Below are positions 6,927-12,998 of a stretch of 13,321 nt of DNA, piece after piece. Made by a program: the position numbers and the translations under genes. Origin of the DNA: JBBRLA01 sp038231615 (lineage in GTDB: Bacteria > Myxococcota_A > Polyangia > Palsa-1104 > JAEUJZ01); the NCBI GenBank assembly GCA_038231615.1, contig JBBRLA010000178.1, positions 1 to 13,321 of the forward strand. The letters are read 5' to 3'. Below the pieces are notes generated by a model, which worked only from the letters and a program-made list of their open reading frames with translations, was not told the DNA's origin and did not search any database. The stretch's first letter is position 1; the number at the start of each line of letters is the position of its first letter.

Positions 6927-6956
6927 GCCAGACATCGCGCTCCTGCCAGACATCGC
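6927..6956. repeat. Two 12-bp direct repeats, 18-bp period
   Basis: GCCAGACATCGC occurs perfectly at 6927-6938 and 6945-6956. The copies lie about 115-140 bp upstream of the Cys-rich lipoprotein start. Tandem sites at near-helical spacing could bind an activator, but no regulator can be named. Confidence 0.45.
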
Positions 6957-6972
6957 CACCGAAATGCTCGAC

Positions 6973-6993
6973 TTCTCTGATCAGCTCAGAGAA
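6973..6993. repeat. Perfect 8-bp hairpin
   Basis: TTCTCTGA-TCAGC-TCAGAGAA pairs perfectly over 8 bp with a 5-nt loop. No T-run follows on either strand, so it is not a standard intrinsic terminator. A regulatory site or RNA structural element is possible. Confidence 0.45.
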
Positions 6994-7265
6994 CTGCACC
7001 TGCCATAAGTCACTCTGTTAGCCCCTTTTGTCCTGTCAATACTTTCAGCGCCTCCCGCTGCCCCACGGTCATTTTCTTGCCCACCTGCCTCCTTTGGCCT
7101 TGGGCCATTCTGGACATCCGCCGCTGGCTTCAGGGCCAACCTGGCTCTAGGACCGTGCCTGTCCCACCTCCCGCGGCAGTTCTGACGACCGACCTGGATG
7201 GGCCGGGGACAGCCAGACGCAACTTTTGCGGTCCAGACCGAAGATCGGCGACAATGGGGCCTCGA

Positions 7266-8654
7266 ATGAGCGAAACCATGGAGAGCTTCTTGATCGACCC
7301 CGCAAAGGCCCCTCTGGCGGGGGAAGCGCGGGTCCCGGGCGACAAGTCCATTGGCCACCGGGCCGTGCTTTTCGCCGGCCTGGGCAACGGCCAATCCGTG
7401 ATCAGCGGGCTGTCTGGAGGGCAGGACAACCAGCGGACGGTCGAGGCCCTGACGGCCCTGGGCATCGAGGTCCACCCCGCCGGGCCGGGTCGATTGAAAA
7501 TCGAGGGGCGTGGCCTTTTCGGCCTGCGCGCGCCAGAACGTGACCTGGACTGCGGCAACTCGGGTACTTCGATCCGGCTCCTGTCCGGGGTCCTTTCCGC
7601 CCAGCGATTCTCCAGCCGGCTTTGCGGGGACCGGTACCTCAACGCACGCCCCATGCGCCGGGTGGTGAATCCCCTGTCGCGTATGGGAGGGGTCCTTTAT
7701 GGGGTCCCCGGGGCCAAGGAAGGCGACCTCTACCCTCCCCTATCCATTGATCCGGCGCAGTCGCTGCACGGCATTCGCCACGAGAGTCACATCGCCAGCG
7801 CACAGGTCAAGTCGGCGGTGCTGCTCTGCAGCTTGTGGGCGGAGGGCGTCACCGAAGTGGTGGAACCGACGCGCTCCCGCGATCACACCGAGCGGATGCT
7901 GCGGGCGCTCGGGGCGCCGATCTTCACCTCCGACGATACGCCGCCGCCATCAATGCCCGCGCTGAGCCGGCTTTCCCCCTCGGGGTGGAAGCGGGAGTTG
8001 CCGGCCGTCGCGCTGGAGGTGCCTGGCGATCTCTCTTCCGCCGCCTTCCTACTGGGGGCCGCCCTGCTGGTCCCGGGGAGCCGGGTGGTTCTCTCGGGGG
8101 TCGGGCTCAACCGCAGCCGCACCGGCGTGCTAGATGCGTTTGAGCAGCTATGTCCAGGTGCGGTGACGGTGCACGAACGCCGCGAGGTGCAAGGGGAGGA
8201 GATCGGCGACCTCCACATGATTGCCCCCCCGGACCAGGGGCTGCGCCCGATGCGGATTGATGGGACCCTCTCGGTCAGGGCGCTCGATGAGCTACCCCTC
8301 CTGGCGGCACTCTCCGGGCTGGCGTTGGGCGAGACGGTGATCGCCGGGGCGAAAGAACTGCGAGTCAAGGAGTCAGACCGCATCGTGGCGACGTGCGCGC
8401 TCTTGCGCGCCTTCGGGGTCGAGTGCGAGGAACGGCCCGACGGCTTGGTGGTGCAGGGCCGGGGGAGGGGCCCGCTGCGTGCGGCGCGGGTCGATAGCTT
8501 CGGCGATCACCGAATCGCCATGGCCGGGGCGGTGCTAGCGCTGGCCGCGCCATCGCAGAGCCGCATAGAGGATACGGCCAACGTGAATACCAGTTTCCCC
8601 GGCTTCGTGGGCACGCTCTACTCGCTTGGAGCCAGGATTCACATCGTCCGCTGA
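7266..8654 (+). CDS. aroA: 3-phosphoshikimate 1-carboxyvinyltransferase (EPSP synthase)
   Basis: This complete 462-residue enzyme of the shikimate pathway joins shikimate-3-phosphate and phosphoenolpyruvate to give EPSP in the cytoplasm. Family motifs appear in order: VPGDKSIGHRA (Lys27, Ser28, Arg32), GNSGTSIRLLSG (98-109), SAQVKSAVLL (178-187), SRDHTERML, VPGDLSSAAF, ALDELPLLAALS (Asp341, candidate catalytic), ELRVKESDRI (Glu369, Arg372), FGDHRIAM (412-419) and TSFPGF near the end. The TSFP-type C-terminus and the GNSGTSxRL form resemble class II or Bacillus-like enzymes more than the E. coli type. Gly100 sits where the glyphosate-tolerant CP4 enzyme has Ala. The start is ATG 7266 with GGGG 6 nt upstream; ATGs at 7254 and 7278 are alternatives. 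No other shikimate genes are in the window. Confidence 0.95.
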   Translation: MSETMESFLIDPAKAPLAGEARVPGDKSIGHRAVLFAGLGNGQSVISGLSGGQDNQRTVEALTALGIEVHPAGPGRLKIEGRGLFGLRAPERDLDCGNSGTSIRLLSGVLSAQRFSSRLCGDRYLNARPMRRVVNPLSRMGGVLYGVPGAKEGDLYPPLSIDPAQSLHGIRHESHIASAQVKSAVLLCSLWAEGVTEVVEPTRSRDHTERMLRALGAPIFTSDDTPPPSMPALSRLSPSGWKRELPAVALEVPGDLSSAAFLLGAALLVPGSRVVLSGVGLNRSRTGVLDAFEQLCPGAVTVHERREVQGEEIGDLHMIAPPDQGLRPMRIDGTLSVRALDELPLLAALSGLALGETVIAGAKELRVKESDRIVATCALLRAFGVECEERPDGLVVQGRGRGPLRAARVDSFGDHRIAMAGAVLALAAPSQSRIEDTANVNTSFPGFVGTLYSLGARIHIVR

Positions 8655-8660
8655 CCATTT

Positions 8661-8706
8661 GAAGAGCAAACTCTTCTGCCTGTAAAAAAGAAAAGCCTCA
8701 CAGGCT
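8661..8706. terminator. Hairpin pair after aroA, weak terminator candidate
   Basis: Just after the aroA stop, GAAGAG-CAAA-CTCTTC (8661-8676) is a perfect 6-bp hairpin with a tetraloop, followed by AGCCT-CAC-AGGCT (8694-8706). Between them lies an A-rich run. Read on the minus strand, the second hairpin is followed by TTTTCTTTTTT, a good intrinsic terminator, yet no minus-strand gene is seen to its right. For aroA the arrangement lacks a T-run and is weak. Confidence 0.35.
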
Positions 8707-8715
8707 ATTAATTAT

Positions 8716-8868
8716 GTGGACGAGCAGGGCCGCAAGAACTATGGTTTGAGCCTCGATCTGGTTTGTTCCGATACTTTCTCGGCTCAGACGCCCGACGACC
8801 TTGTGGTCCAGGGAAAGGATCGATGGGCAGATGCCCAGCAAGCGAATGCGAAGAGGACGAGAAAATGA
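8716..8868 (+). CDS. Candidate 50-codon ORF overlapping RNA-binding protein start
   Basis: A GTG-started frame of 50 codons ends in TGA (8866-8868) inside ATGA, so its stop overlaps the start of the RRM gene. The peptide begins VDEQGRKNYGLSLDLV and ends in QQANAKRTRK. It is hydrophilic and charged, with no membrane segment and one Cys. Its third-position G/C is lower than in aroA. No ribosome-binding site precedes the GTG, and the frame is open without a start for a further 10 codons, so it may be the tail of a decayed gene. The overlap would allow translational coupling to the RRM gene if it is translated. I recognise no family. Confidence 0.25.
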   Translation: MDEQGRKNYGLSLDLVCSDTFSAQTPDDLVVQGKDRWADAQQANAKRTRK

Positions 8869-9212
8869 CTGGAACGAAGCTCTACGTTGGCAATCTACCC
8901 TACGATGTGGATGGTGTTGAGTTGGAAAGACTCTTCGCCGAGGACGGCCGTCAAGTGGCCAAGGTCAACATCATCACAGACCGCGAGACCGGCCAGCCCC
9001 GAGGATTTGCCTTCGTCGAGATGAAGTCGCCGGCTGATGCCCAGGCCGCGATCTCGGCCCTGGATGGCCATCAATTGGGTGGTCGGGCCATGCGCGTCAA
9101 TGAGGCGCAGGATCGTGGTCGTGGCGGCGGGGGCGGCGGCGGCGGTGGGTATGGCGGCGGCGGTGGTGGCCGGGGCGGCGGCGGTGGGTATGGCAGCCGC
9201 AGTCCTCGATAG
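8865..9212 (+). CDS. RRM-type, glycine-rich RNA-binding protein
   Basis: This 115-residue protein has a single RNA recognition motif (about 4-81) and a glycine-rich tail (about 84-115). RNP2 is LYVGNL (6-11) and RNP1 is RGFAFVEM (46-53), with the aromatic residues at RNA-stacking positions present. TDRETGQPRG matches the loop before RNP1 in bacterial and cyanobacterial Rbp proteins. The tail is nearly all Gly with Arg and Tyr, ending SRSPR. Such proteins bind single-stranded RNA in the cytoplasm and often respond to cold or stress; the RNA target is unknown. ATG 8865 has AGAGGA about 8 nt upstream. A longer frame from 8763 gives an unrelated N-terminus and is rejected. A possible small ORF overlaps the start. 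Confidence 0.92.
   Translation: MTGTKLYVGNLPYDVDGVELERLFAEDGRQVAKVNIITDRETGQPRGFAFVEMKSPADAQAAISALDGHQLGGRAMRVNEAQDRGRGGGGGGGGGYGGGGGGRGGGGGYGSRSPR
9135..9194 (+). repeat. 21-bp direct repeat within glycine-rich tail
   Basis: A perfect 21-bp sequence of GGC/GGT codons ending in GGGTATGGC occurs at 9135-9155 and again at 9174-9194 (39-bp period). It encodes poly-Gly followed by Tyr-Gly. Such tracts expand or contract by slippage, so tail length may vary between strains. Confidence 0.8.
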
Positions 9213-9353
9213 CGAAGGCGGCGACGCATTCCTATCGACTACTCGGCCCGGTTGGCTTGCAACCCGCGCGGGAGAGCAAGCGGGTGGAGCACTGATAAAG
9301 ATGAGGAAGTTTCTGGTGCGCAGCACGGCTGCCTGTGACATGGTTAGACATCC
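9213..9353 (+). other. Gap after RNA-binding protein gene with nested hairpin
   Basis: GCTTGC (9255-9260) pairs with GCAAGC (9276-9281), enclosing the palindrome CCCGCGCGGG (9263-9272). An alternative stem GGTTG/CAACC spans 9250-9264. No T-run follows. A factor-dependent or non-canonical terminator for the RRM gene is possible. No gene is seen. Confidence 0.3.
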
Positions 9354-9725
9354 ATGACCATGCTCGCCCGTCAGAAGGGGCTGTCTTGTGCCACAAGATC
9401 CACCCAGATCTCCAGCTCGAAAAGAGACGCAGAGCGTCCGAGCCTCGAAGAGGCAGCAGCTTCCATGCTAGTTCACATCATGCCCCCCACGTCTGTCACC
9501 ACCGCGGGCTCTGTCCCGCCTGTCCGCAACCCGATGCGCCTCAAGCGCTCGGTAGAGGATGAGACCAACCCACCTTTCCGTCGTCACGACTGCAGGTCCT
9601 ACCGGGAGTGCCTGGATCGGGCCTGCGCGGATCGGTGGGAATCCTGGTCTTGTACTGGATGCTATGCATTTGAGCAGGCAGAGCGCCCAGAGACAAGCAC
9701 CAATCGCGGTCGCGACTTTTACTAG
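9354..9725 (+). CDS. Small Cys-containing protein, possible zinc-binding C-terminal motif
   Basis: A 123-codon frame whose C-terminal half looks real. It carries CRSYRECLDRACADRWESWS followed by CTGC. The five cysteines (80, 86, 91, 100, 103) and the aromatic spacing (C-x5-C-L-x2-A-C ... W-x2-W-x-C-x2-C) resemble small Cys/Trp motifs in deltaproteobacterial proteins, but I cannot name a family. The first and last pairs could bind zinc. The N-terminal half is Ser/Pro-rich and may not be translated. In-frame ATGs are at 9354, 9465, 9480 and 9534; none has a strong ribosome-binding site. An in-frame stop at 9345 excludes a longer form. The gene is convergent with the kinase gene, with a palindrome just after its stop. 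Confidence 0.45.
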   Translation: MTMLARQKGLSCATRSTQISSSKRDAERPSLEEAAASMLVHIMPPTSVTTAGSVPPVRNPMRLKRSVEDETNPPFRRHDCRSYRECLDRACADRWESWSCTGCYAFEQAERPETSTNRGRDFY

Positions 9726-9731
9726 CATCAA

Positions 9732-9787
9732 TGCCCTTACGAAGGGCAAGGTAAGGCCGCTTGGGGGCGAATCTACCCTGAGCGGCC
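9732..9787. terminator. Two hairpins between convergent genes, candidate bidirectional terminator
   Basis: TGCCCTT-ACG-AAGGGCA (9732-9748) is a perfect 7-bp hairpin beginning 7 nt after the stop of the small Cys protein gene. GGCCGCT (9755-9761) pairs with AGCGGCC (9781-9787), with a 19-nt loop, right after the kinase stop codon. The position between convergent genes fits termination for both. Neither hairpin is followed by a T-run. Confidence 0.4.
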
Positions 9788-9788
9788 C

Positions 9789-11771
9789 TTAGCTTAATAC
9801 TGCCAAGTCGGTCTCGACGAGCAGATAGAGGGTATGGCATAGCGTCTCGAACTGCCCCGGGGCGTCGTAGCGGCGCATCCACTGGCCCACCGTGCGCTGG
9901 CCATCCAGGCGTTGCCACAGTTCCGCCGGTCCATTGCCGACGCGGAACTGCTCGGGACGGGGGCGCTCCTGGTCGCCCCGCCGTACCATCTTGTCGGTGT
10001 AGCGCGACAGGTGGGCCACCACCTGCTCCAGCGGCAGCGCCGCCACCGCCGCTCCGATGATCGAGAAGGCGTCGAGCCCCAGCGGGAAGGCGTCGCGCCG
10101 GTTTTGCCGGCCGCGGTAGTAGCGGTAGCTGCCCTCGGTCCAGCAGAAGATCTGGATGAGCTTCTCGCGCACTTGACGAAGCAGGTGTCGGAAGACCTCC
10201 AGAGGCCGCATCAGGTTCAGCCCCACCAGGGTATCGCCCAGGCGTCCCTCGAAGCGCGGCAGCACCGCCAGCGCCATGGCCAGTTCGCCGGGGGTGATCA
10301 CCCCGCAGGCGACCAGGTACTCGCCGAAGCGTTCGCTGGCCACGTTGCTGCTGACAAACTCGGGAGAGCCGTTGACCAGGAACACGTCCTTGATCACCTC
10401 CCCCGACTGGACCACCAGAAGACCGGTCTCCCGCCCCGAGGCCAGCCGCGACAGGATTCGCGCCGGGCTGATCTCACTAAAATCGCCCACCAGCGTCGGC
10501 ACGTCGTTGCCGCGCCCACCCACCTGGGCCATCGGCAGGGTGATCGGCCCCTTCTTCGCCTGGGGCAGGGAGGGCGCCGACCCCGGTTCGGGTGGGTCCG
10601 GCGGGGCGGGCAACACCAGCGCGGCGATGATCTCAGCCTCACGCACCACCGCCGGTTCCTTCGACGCCTGGACCAGCGCCTGCTTACGCGCCTCCGCCGC
10701 CGCGCGCTGCGCCTGGGTCAGCGGGCCGTCGATCCCGGCGGCCAGGCTGGCACCGACAGCGCCGTTGCCCGGGGCCCCGAGTGCAGCCGACCCCGCCGGG
10801 GCACCGGGGATGGCTACCTGGGGGTCGCTGGCGCCACGCAAGCTGGACATGAAGCTGCCCAGGTCCTTGGGGCCCACCCGCAGCCGCTGGTCGTACAGAA
10901 AGTCGAGGATGCGATCGCGGAACTCGGCGGCGGTGCTGAAGCGCTCGTCGGGGTCGCGGCTCAGGGCCTTCTCGACGATGGCCCGCAAGGGGGCCGGAAT
11001 GTCGCGACCGTAGCGCTCCAGACGATCCAGGCGCGCGTCGCGCACCATCAGAAGCACGTCCAGGTCGGCTGGCGCGGTGAACAGCCTCCGCCCCATGAGC
11101 ATCTCGGACAGGACGATCCCGGCGGCGAAAATGTCTGCCCGGTGGTCGATGGCAGCGCCCAGGACCTGCTCAGGCGCCATGTAGCCGTACTTGCCCTTCA
11201 GGGTCCCCGCCTGGGTCTCCGCCTGCCGGTGCTTGTCCATCGCCCGGGCTATGCCGAAGTCGCCGAGCTTGACGTCGCCCCGCCGGGAGATGAACACGTT
11301 CGAGGGGGAGATGTCCCGGTGCACCAGCCCAAATGGGCGGCCGGCCTCATCGGTGGCTGCATGGGCGAAGTCCAGGGCATCCAGCAGATCGGAGGCGATG
11401 AAGCACGACAGGGGCATGGGCAGTCGGCCGCGCCGCTGGGCACAGGCGCGGAGCAGCCCGAGGCAGTCCATGCCATCGACGTACTCCATGGCCATAAAGT
11501 ACTGGCCATTGTCTTGCCCGAACTCGAAGACCTGGACGATCTTGGGGTGCACCAGCAGCGCGGAGATGCGCGCCTCGTCGATCATCATGTCGACGAACTC
11601 CCGATCCGCCGCCAGATGGGGGAGGATGCGCTTGACCACGACGATCTTTTCGAAGCCGTGTTCGCCCGTGGCCTTGGCTTTGAAGATCTCGGCCATGCCA
11701 CCCGTGGCGAGTCGCGAGAGGATCTGGAAACGCCCAAGGCTGGTGGGCAGAAGGGGTCCTTCTGCTAGCAT
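9789..11771 (-). CDS. Hanks-type Ser/Thr protein kinase with C-terminal DUF4388-like domain
   Basis: This 660-residue cytoplasmic kinase has a catalytic domain at about 12-295. It shows the glycine loop LATGGMAEIFKA, VVVKRIL (Lys47), the helix-C Glu66, HRDISPSNVF (Asp153, Asn158), DFG (171-173), GKYGYMAPEQ and RADIFAAGIVLSEML. All key residues are present, so it should be active. A Pro/Ala-rich linker runs to about 420. At about 424-660 there is a region starting LVGDFSEISPARILSRLASG, with TGLLVVQSGE and FVNG-like strands and FRHLLRQVREKLIQIFCW. It resembles the DUF4388/PATAN-type domain common in deltaproteobacterial signalling proteins. No transmembrane segment is seen, unlike many PknB-type receptors. 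It lies 41 bp downstream of the HicB-like gene on the same strand and probably shares its transcript. The start at 11771 has only a weak ribosome-binding site. Confidence 0.93.
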   Translation of the reverse strand: MLAEGPLLPTSLGRFQILSRLATGGMAEIFKAKATGEHGFEKIVVVKRILPHLAADREFVDMMIDEARISALLVHPKIVQVFEFGQDNGQYFMAMEYVDGMDCLGLLRACAQRRGRLPMPLSCFIASDLLDALDFAHAATDEAGRPFGLVHRDISPSNVFISRRGDVKLGDFGIARAMDKHRQAETQAGTLKGKYGYMAPEQVLGAAIDHRADIFAAGIVLSEMLMGRRLFTAPADLDVLLMVRDARLDRLERYGRDIPAPLRAIVEKALSRDPDERFSTAAEFRDRILDFLYDQRLRVGPKDLGSFMSSLRGASDPQVAIPGAPAGSAALGAPGNGAVGASLAAGIDGPLTQAQRAAAEARKQALVQASKEPAVVREAEIIAALVLPAPPDPPEPGSAPSLPQAKKGPITLPMAQVGGRGNDVPTLVGDFSEISPARILSRLASGRETGLLVVQSGEVIKDVFLVNGSPEFVSSNVASERFGEYLVACGVITPGELAMALAVLPRFEGRLGDTLVGLNLMRPLEVFRHLLRQVREKLIQIFCWTEGSYRYYRGRQNRRDAFPLGLDAFSIIGAAVAALPLEQVVAHLSRYTDKMVRRGDQERPRPEQFRVGNGPAELWQRLDGQRTVGQWMRRYDAPGQFETLCHTLYLLVETDLAVLS

Positions 11772-11812
11772 CTCGGTTTGGATGATAGCACGCTCTGCGC
11801 CATGGTCAGGGG

Positions 11813-12679
11813 CTAGGTGTCGTTGTTGCCGAAATCGCCAGTGCCTCCAGCGCTTCCACCGGGGCTACCGGCCCCAGCACCCACCGGGGCCGCGGCTGAG
11901 GCCGTACCCCCCTCGGCACGCCGGTCGTCATGAGATTGGGGCTGGGTCTGGGCCCCGCCGCCCGGACCGCCTCGCTGCTGCTGCTGCGCGCCTGGAACAC
12001 CGGGACCATTCGGACCACCGGGGCGCCCACCGCGCCGACGCCTGCCTGAAGGGCCGCGATTGTCACCACCGCCGACGCCCCGGTCATTCCGGTCAGGTCG
12101 GGGCCCGCCGCCGGGACGGCCTGGGCCGCCGCGCCCGGGGCTCTCGGTGTCCTTCTCCAGGCCGCGGACATATTCGATGAAGTTGGCCCGGTCGTCCAGG
12201 ATGCCATGGTAGCGCGAGCCGTAGCCACCGCCGCGGGGGCCATCTCGGTGGTCCCGCTGGTTGCCGGCGTTTTCGTGGGATTCCCCTTGGCCCTGCGAAC
12301 CCGAGAACGAACGGGGGCCACGGGACCCGCGAGAGGCGGGGCGCCGGCTGTCCAGGCCGGTGGCCAGCAGCTCTGAAAGGAGCTGCTCCAGCTCGATTCC
12401 CTCCTGCCGTGCCAGCCAGGCCAGGTCCCGATGCAAGCTCCGCGACACCTTGGCGGTGATCTCCCCGCTGTAGACGATCTCATCGATGGCACCCGGGGGG
12501 CGGTGGCCGCGCTCCTGCATGTTCTGCAGTTGCGCCTCGATCTCTTTCTCCAGCTTGGCGATGGCCTCGCCGCGGGTGGCGCCCTCGCCTGCGCAATGCT
12601 CCAGCTCGGGGGCCCGGGCGGAGAAGACCTTGCGCTCGCCATCGAACGAGAGCACGACCCGATAGTTCGGTACAGACAT
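11813..12679 (-). CDS. HicB-like/ribbon-helix-helix protein with Arg/Gly-rich disordered tail
   Basis: This 288-residue protein begins with a HicB-antitoxin-like domain (about 4-65; YRVVLSFDGERKVFSARAPE, then GATRGEAIAKLEKEIEAQL). A ribbon-helix-helix-like segment (about 73-110; EITAKVSRSLHRDLAWLA then LEQLLSELLATGL) follows. After about 111 the chain is low complexity, rich in Gly, Arg, Pro, Asp and Gln, except for a short ordered-looking island at 151-178 (SRYHGILDDRANFIEYVRGL). No HicA toxin gene lies on either side, so a classical toxin-antitoxin pair is unlikely here. The folded part could bind DNA through the RHH and the tail could bind nucleic acid. AAGGG lies about 9 nt before ATG 12679, but it is inside a hairpin. 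The kinase gene follows 41 bp later. I recall similar proteins from myxobacteria; their function is not known to me. Confidence 0.85.
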   Translation of the reverse strand: MSVPNYRVVLSFDGERKVFSARAPELEHCAGEGATRGEAIAKLEKEIEAQLQNMQERGHRPPGAIDEIVYSGEITAKVSRSLHRDLAWLARQEGIELEQLLSELLATGLDSRRPASRGSRGPRSFSGSQGQGESHENAGNQRDHRDGPRGGGYGSRYHGILDDRANFIEYVRGLEKDTESPGRGGPGRPGGGPRPDRNDRGVGGGDNRGPSGRRRRGGRPGGPNGPGVPGAQQQQRGGPGGGAQTQPQSHDDRRAEGGTASAAAPVGAGAGSPGGSAGGTGDFGNNDT

Positions 12680-12687
12680 ACGAAATT

Positions 12688-12713
12688 CCCTTCGTTAAGG
12701 GTCCTGAAAGGAC
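12688..12713 (-). promoter_or_regulatory. Leader hairpins covering the HicB-like gene's Shine-Dalgarno
   Basis: In the minus-strand transcript, CCCUU-AACG-AAGGG (12701-12688) is a perfect 5-bp hairpin whose 3' arm contains the AAGGG Shine-Dalgarno, 8 nt before the AUG. Immediately upstream, GUCCU-UUC-AGGAC (12713-12701) is a second perfect 5-bp hairpin sharing one base. The two could be mutually adjusting structures. SD sequestration suggests translational control by temperature, a ligand, or protein binding. Confidence 0.5.
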
Positions 12714-12773
12714 TGGAAGCGCTACCTGGGCATACGCCAGAGCGCCGCCCGGACAGCGAGGGTCCACGGGCCT

Positions 12774-12798
12774 CCTCCGGGGCGAACACCGCCGGAGG
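12774..12798 (-). repeat. 7-bp GC-rich hairpin in HicB-like gene leader
   Basis: CCTCCGG (12774-12780) and CCGGAGG (12792-12798) are perfect inverted arms with an 11-nt loop. The hairpin lies in the presumed leader between the candidate promoter and the SD hairpin, and no T-run follows it. Confidence 0.4.
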
Positions 12799-12873
12799 TC
12801 AAGATCACCACTGCGCTCACGTCGCGGTATTCGGGGGTGGAAGGCGACAAATGCAACTTCCTGACGACCATCA

Positions 12874-12901
12874 GTTTTACGGCCACATCCATTCATGTCA
12901 A
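12874..12901 (-). promoter_or_regulatory. Candidate sigma70-like promoter of HicB-like/kinase unit
   Basis: On the minus strand an exact TTGACA (12901-12896) is followed after a 16-nt spacer by TAAAAC (12879-12874), four of six matches to the -10 consensus. Transcription would begin near 12867, giving a leader of nearly 190 nt that contains the hairpins at 12774-12798 and 12688-12713. Confidence 0.45.
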
Positions 12902-12919
12902 GGGTAAATCTGCCACCCG

Positions 12920-12939
12920 CCTATCATTACCTATCATTA
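12920..12939 (+). repeat. Tandem 10-bp direct repeat upstream of HAD gene
   Basis: CCTATCATTA occurs twice without a gap, 60-79 bp before the HAD phosphatase start. Each copy contains TATCAT, one base from the -10 consensus, in an otherwise GC-rich area. Either overlapping -10 elements or a two-site operator is possible. No good -35 is found at the right distance. Confidence 0.4.
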
Positions 12940-12998
12940 GTAGAGGGGCTCCGGCATGGTGGTCTTTTGCCGGCACTCTGATAGTGTCCCTGGACAGG

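Larger units (their letters stand above)
6815..7265. other. Non-coding region between divergent lipoprotein and aroA genes
   Basis: Open frames on both strands cross these 451 bp, but none shows protein-like composition or a usable start. It holds a 12-bp direct repeat (6927-6956) and a perfect hairpin (6973-6993). A lone TTGACA word on the minus strand (7039-7034) has no acceptable -10 partner. The promoters of both flanking genes should lie here, but I cannot place them. Confidence 0.5.

Noticed and set aside
7034..7039. TTGACA on the minus strand as promoter of the Cys-rich lipoprotein gene
   Set aside because: No acceptable -10 element occurs 15-19 nt downstream on that strand.
8683..8706. 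Minus-strand intrinsic terminator with T-rich tail
   Set aside because: The structure looks good, but no minus-strand gene lies upstream of it on that strand, so it is kept only as part of the aroA downstream hairpin entry.
9468..9749. Minus-strand frame starting with a signal-peptide-like hydrophobic stretch
   Set aside because: It needs a TTG start inside the palindrome, its downstream part is Arg/Gly-rich without features, and the plus-strand frame has the more convincing Cys/Trp motif.
9912..11768. 618-codon plus-strand frame opposite the kinase gene
   Set aside because: It lies antisense to a gene with all Hanks kinase motifs. Its composition is rich in His, Gln, Arg and Gly, as expected from the reverse of high-GC codons, and it shows no domain.
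11813..12679. Complete HicAB toxin-antitoxin module
   Set aside because: No small HicA-like dsRNA-binding frame was found within several hundred bases on either side; the downstream gene is a kinase.
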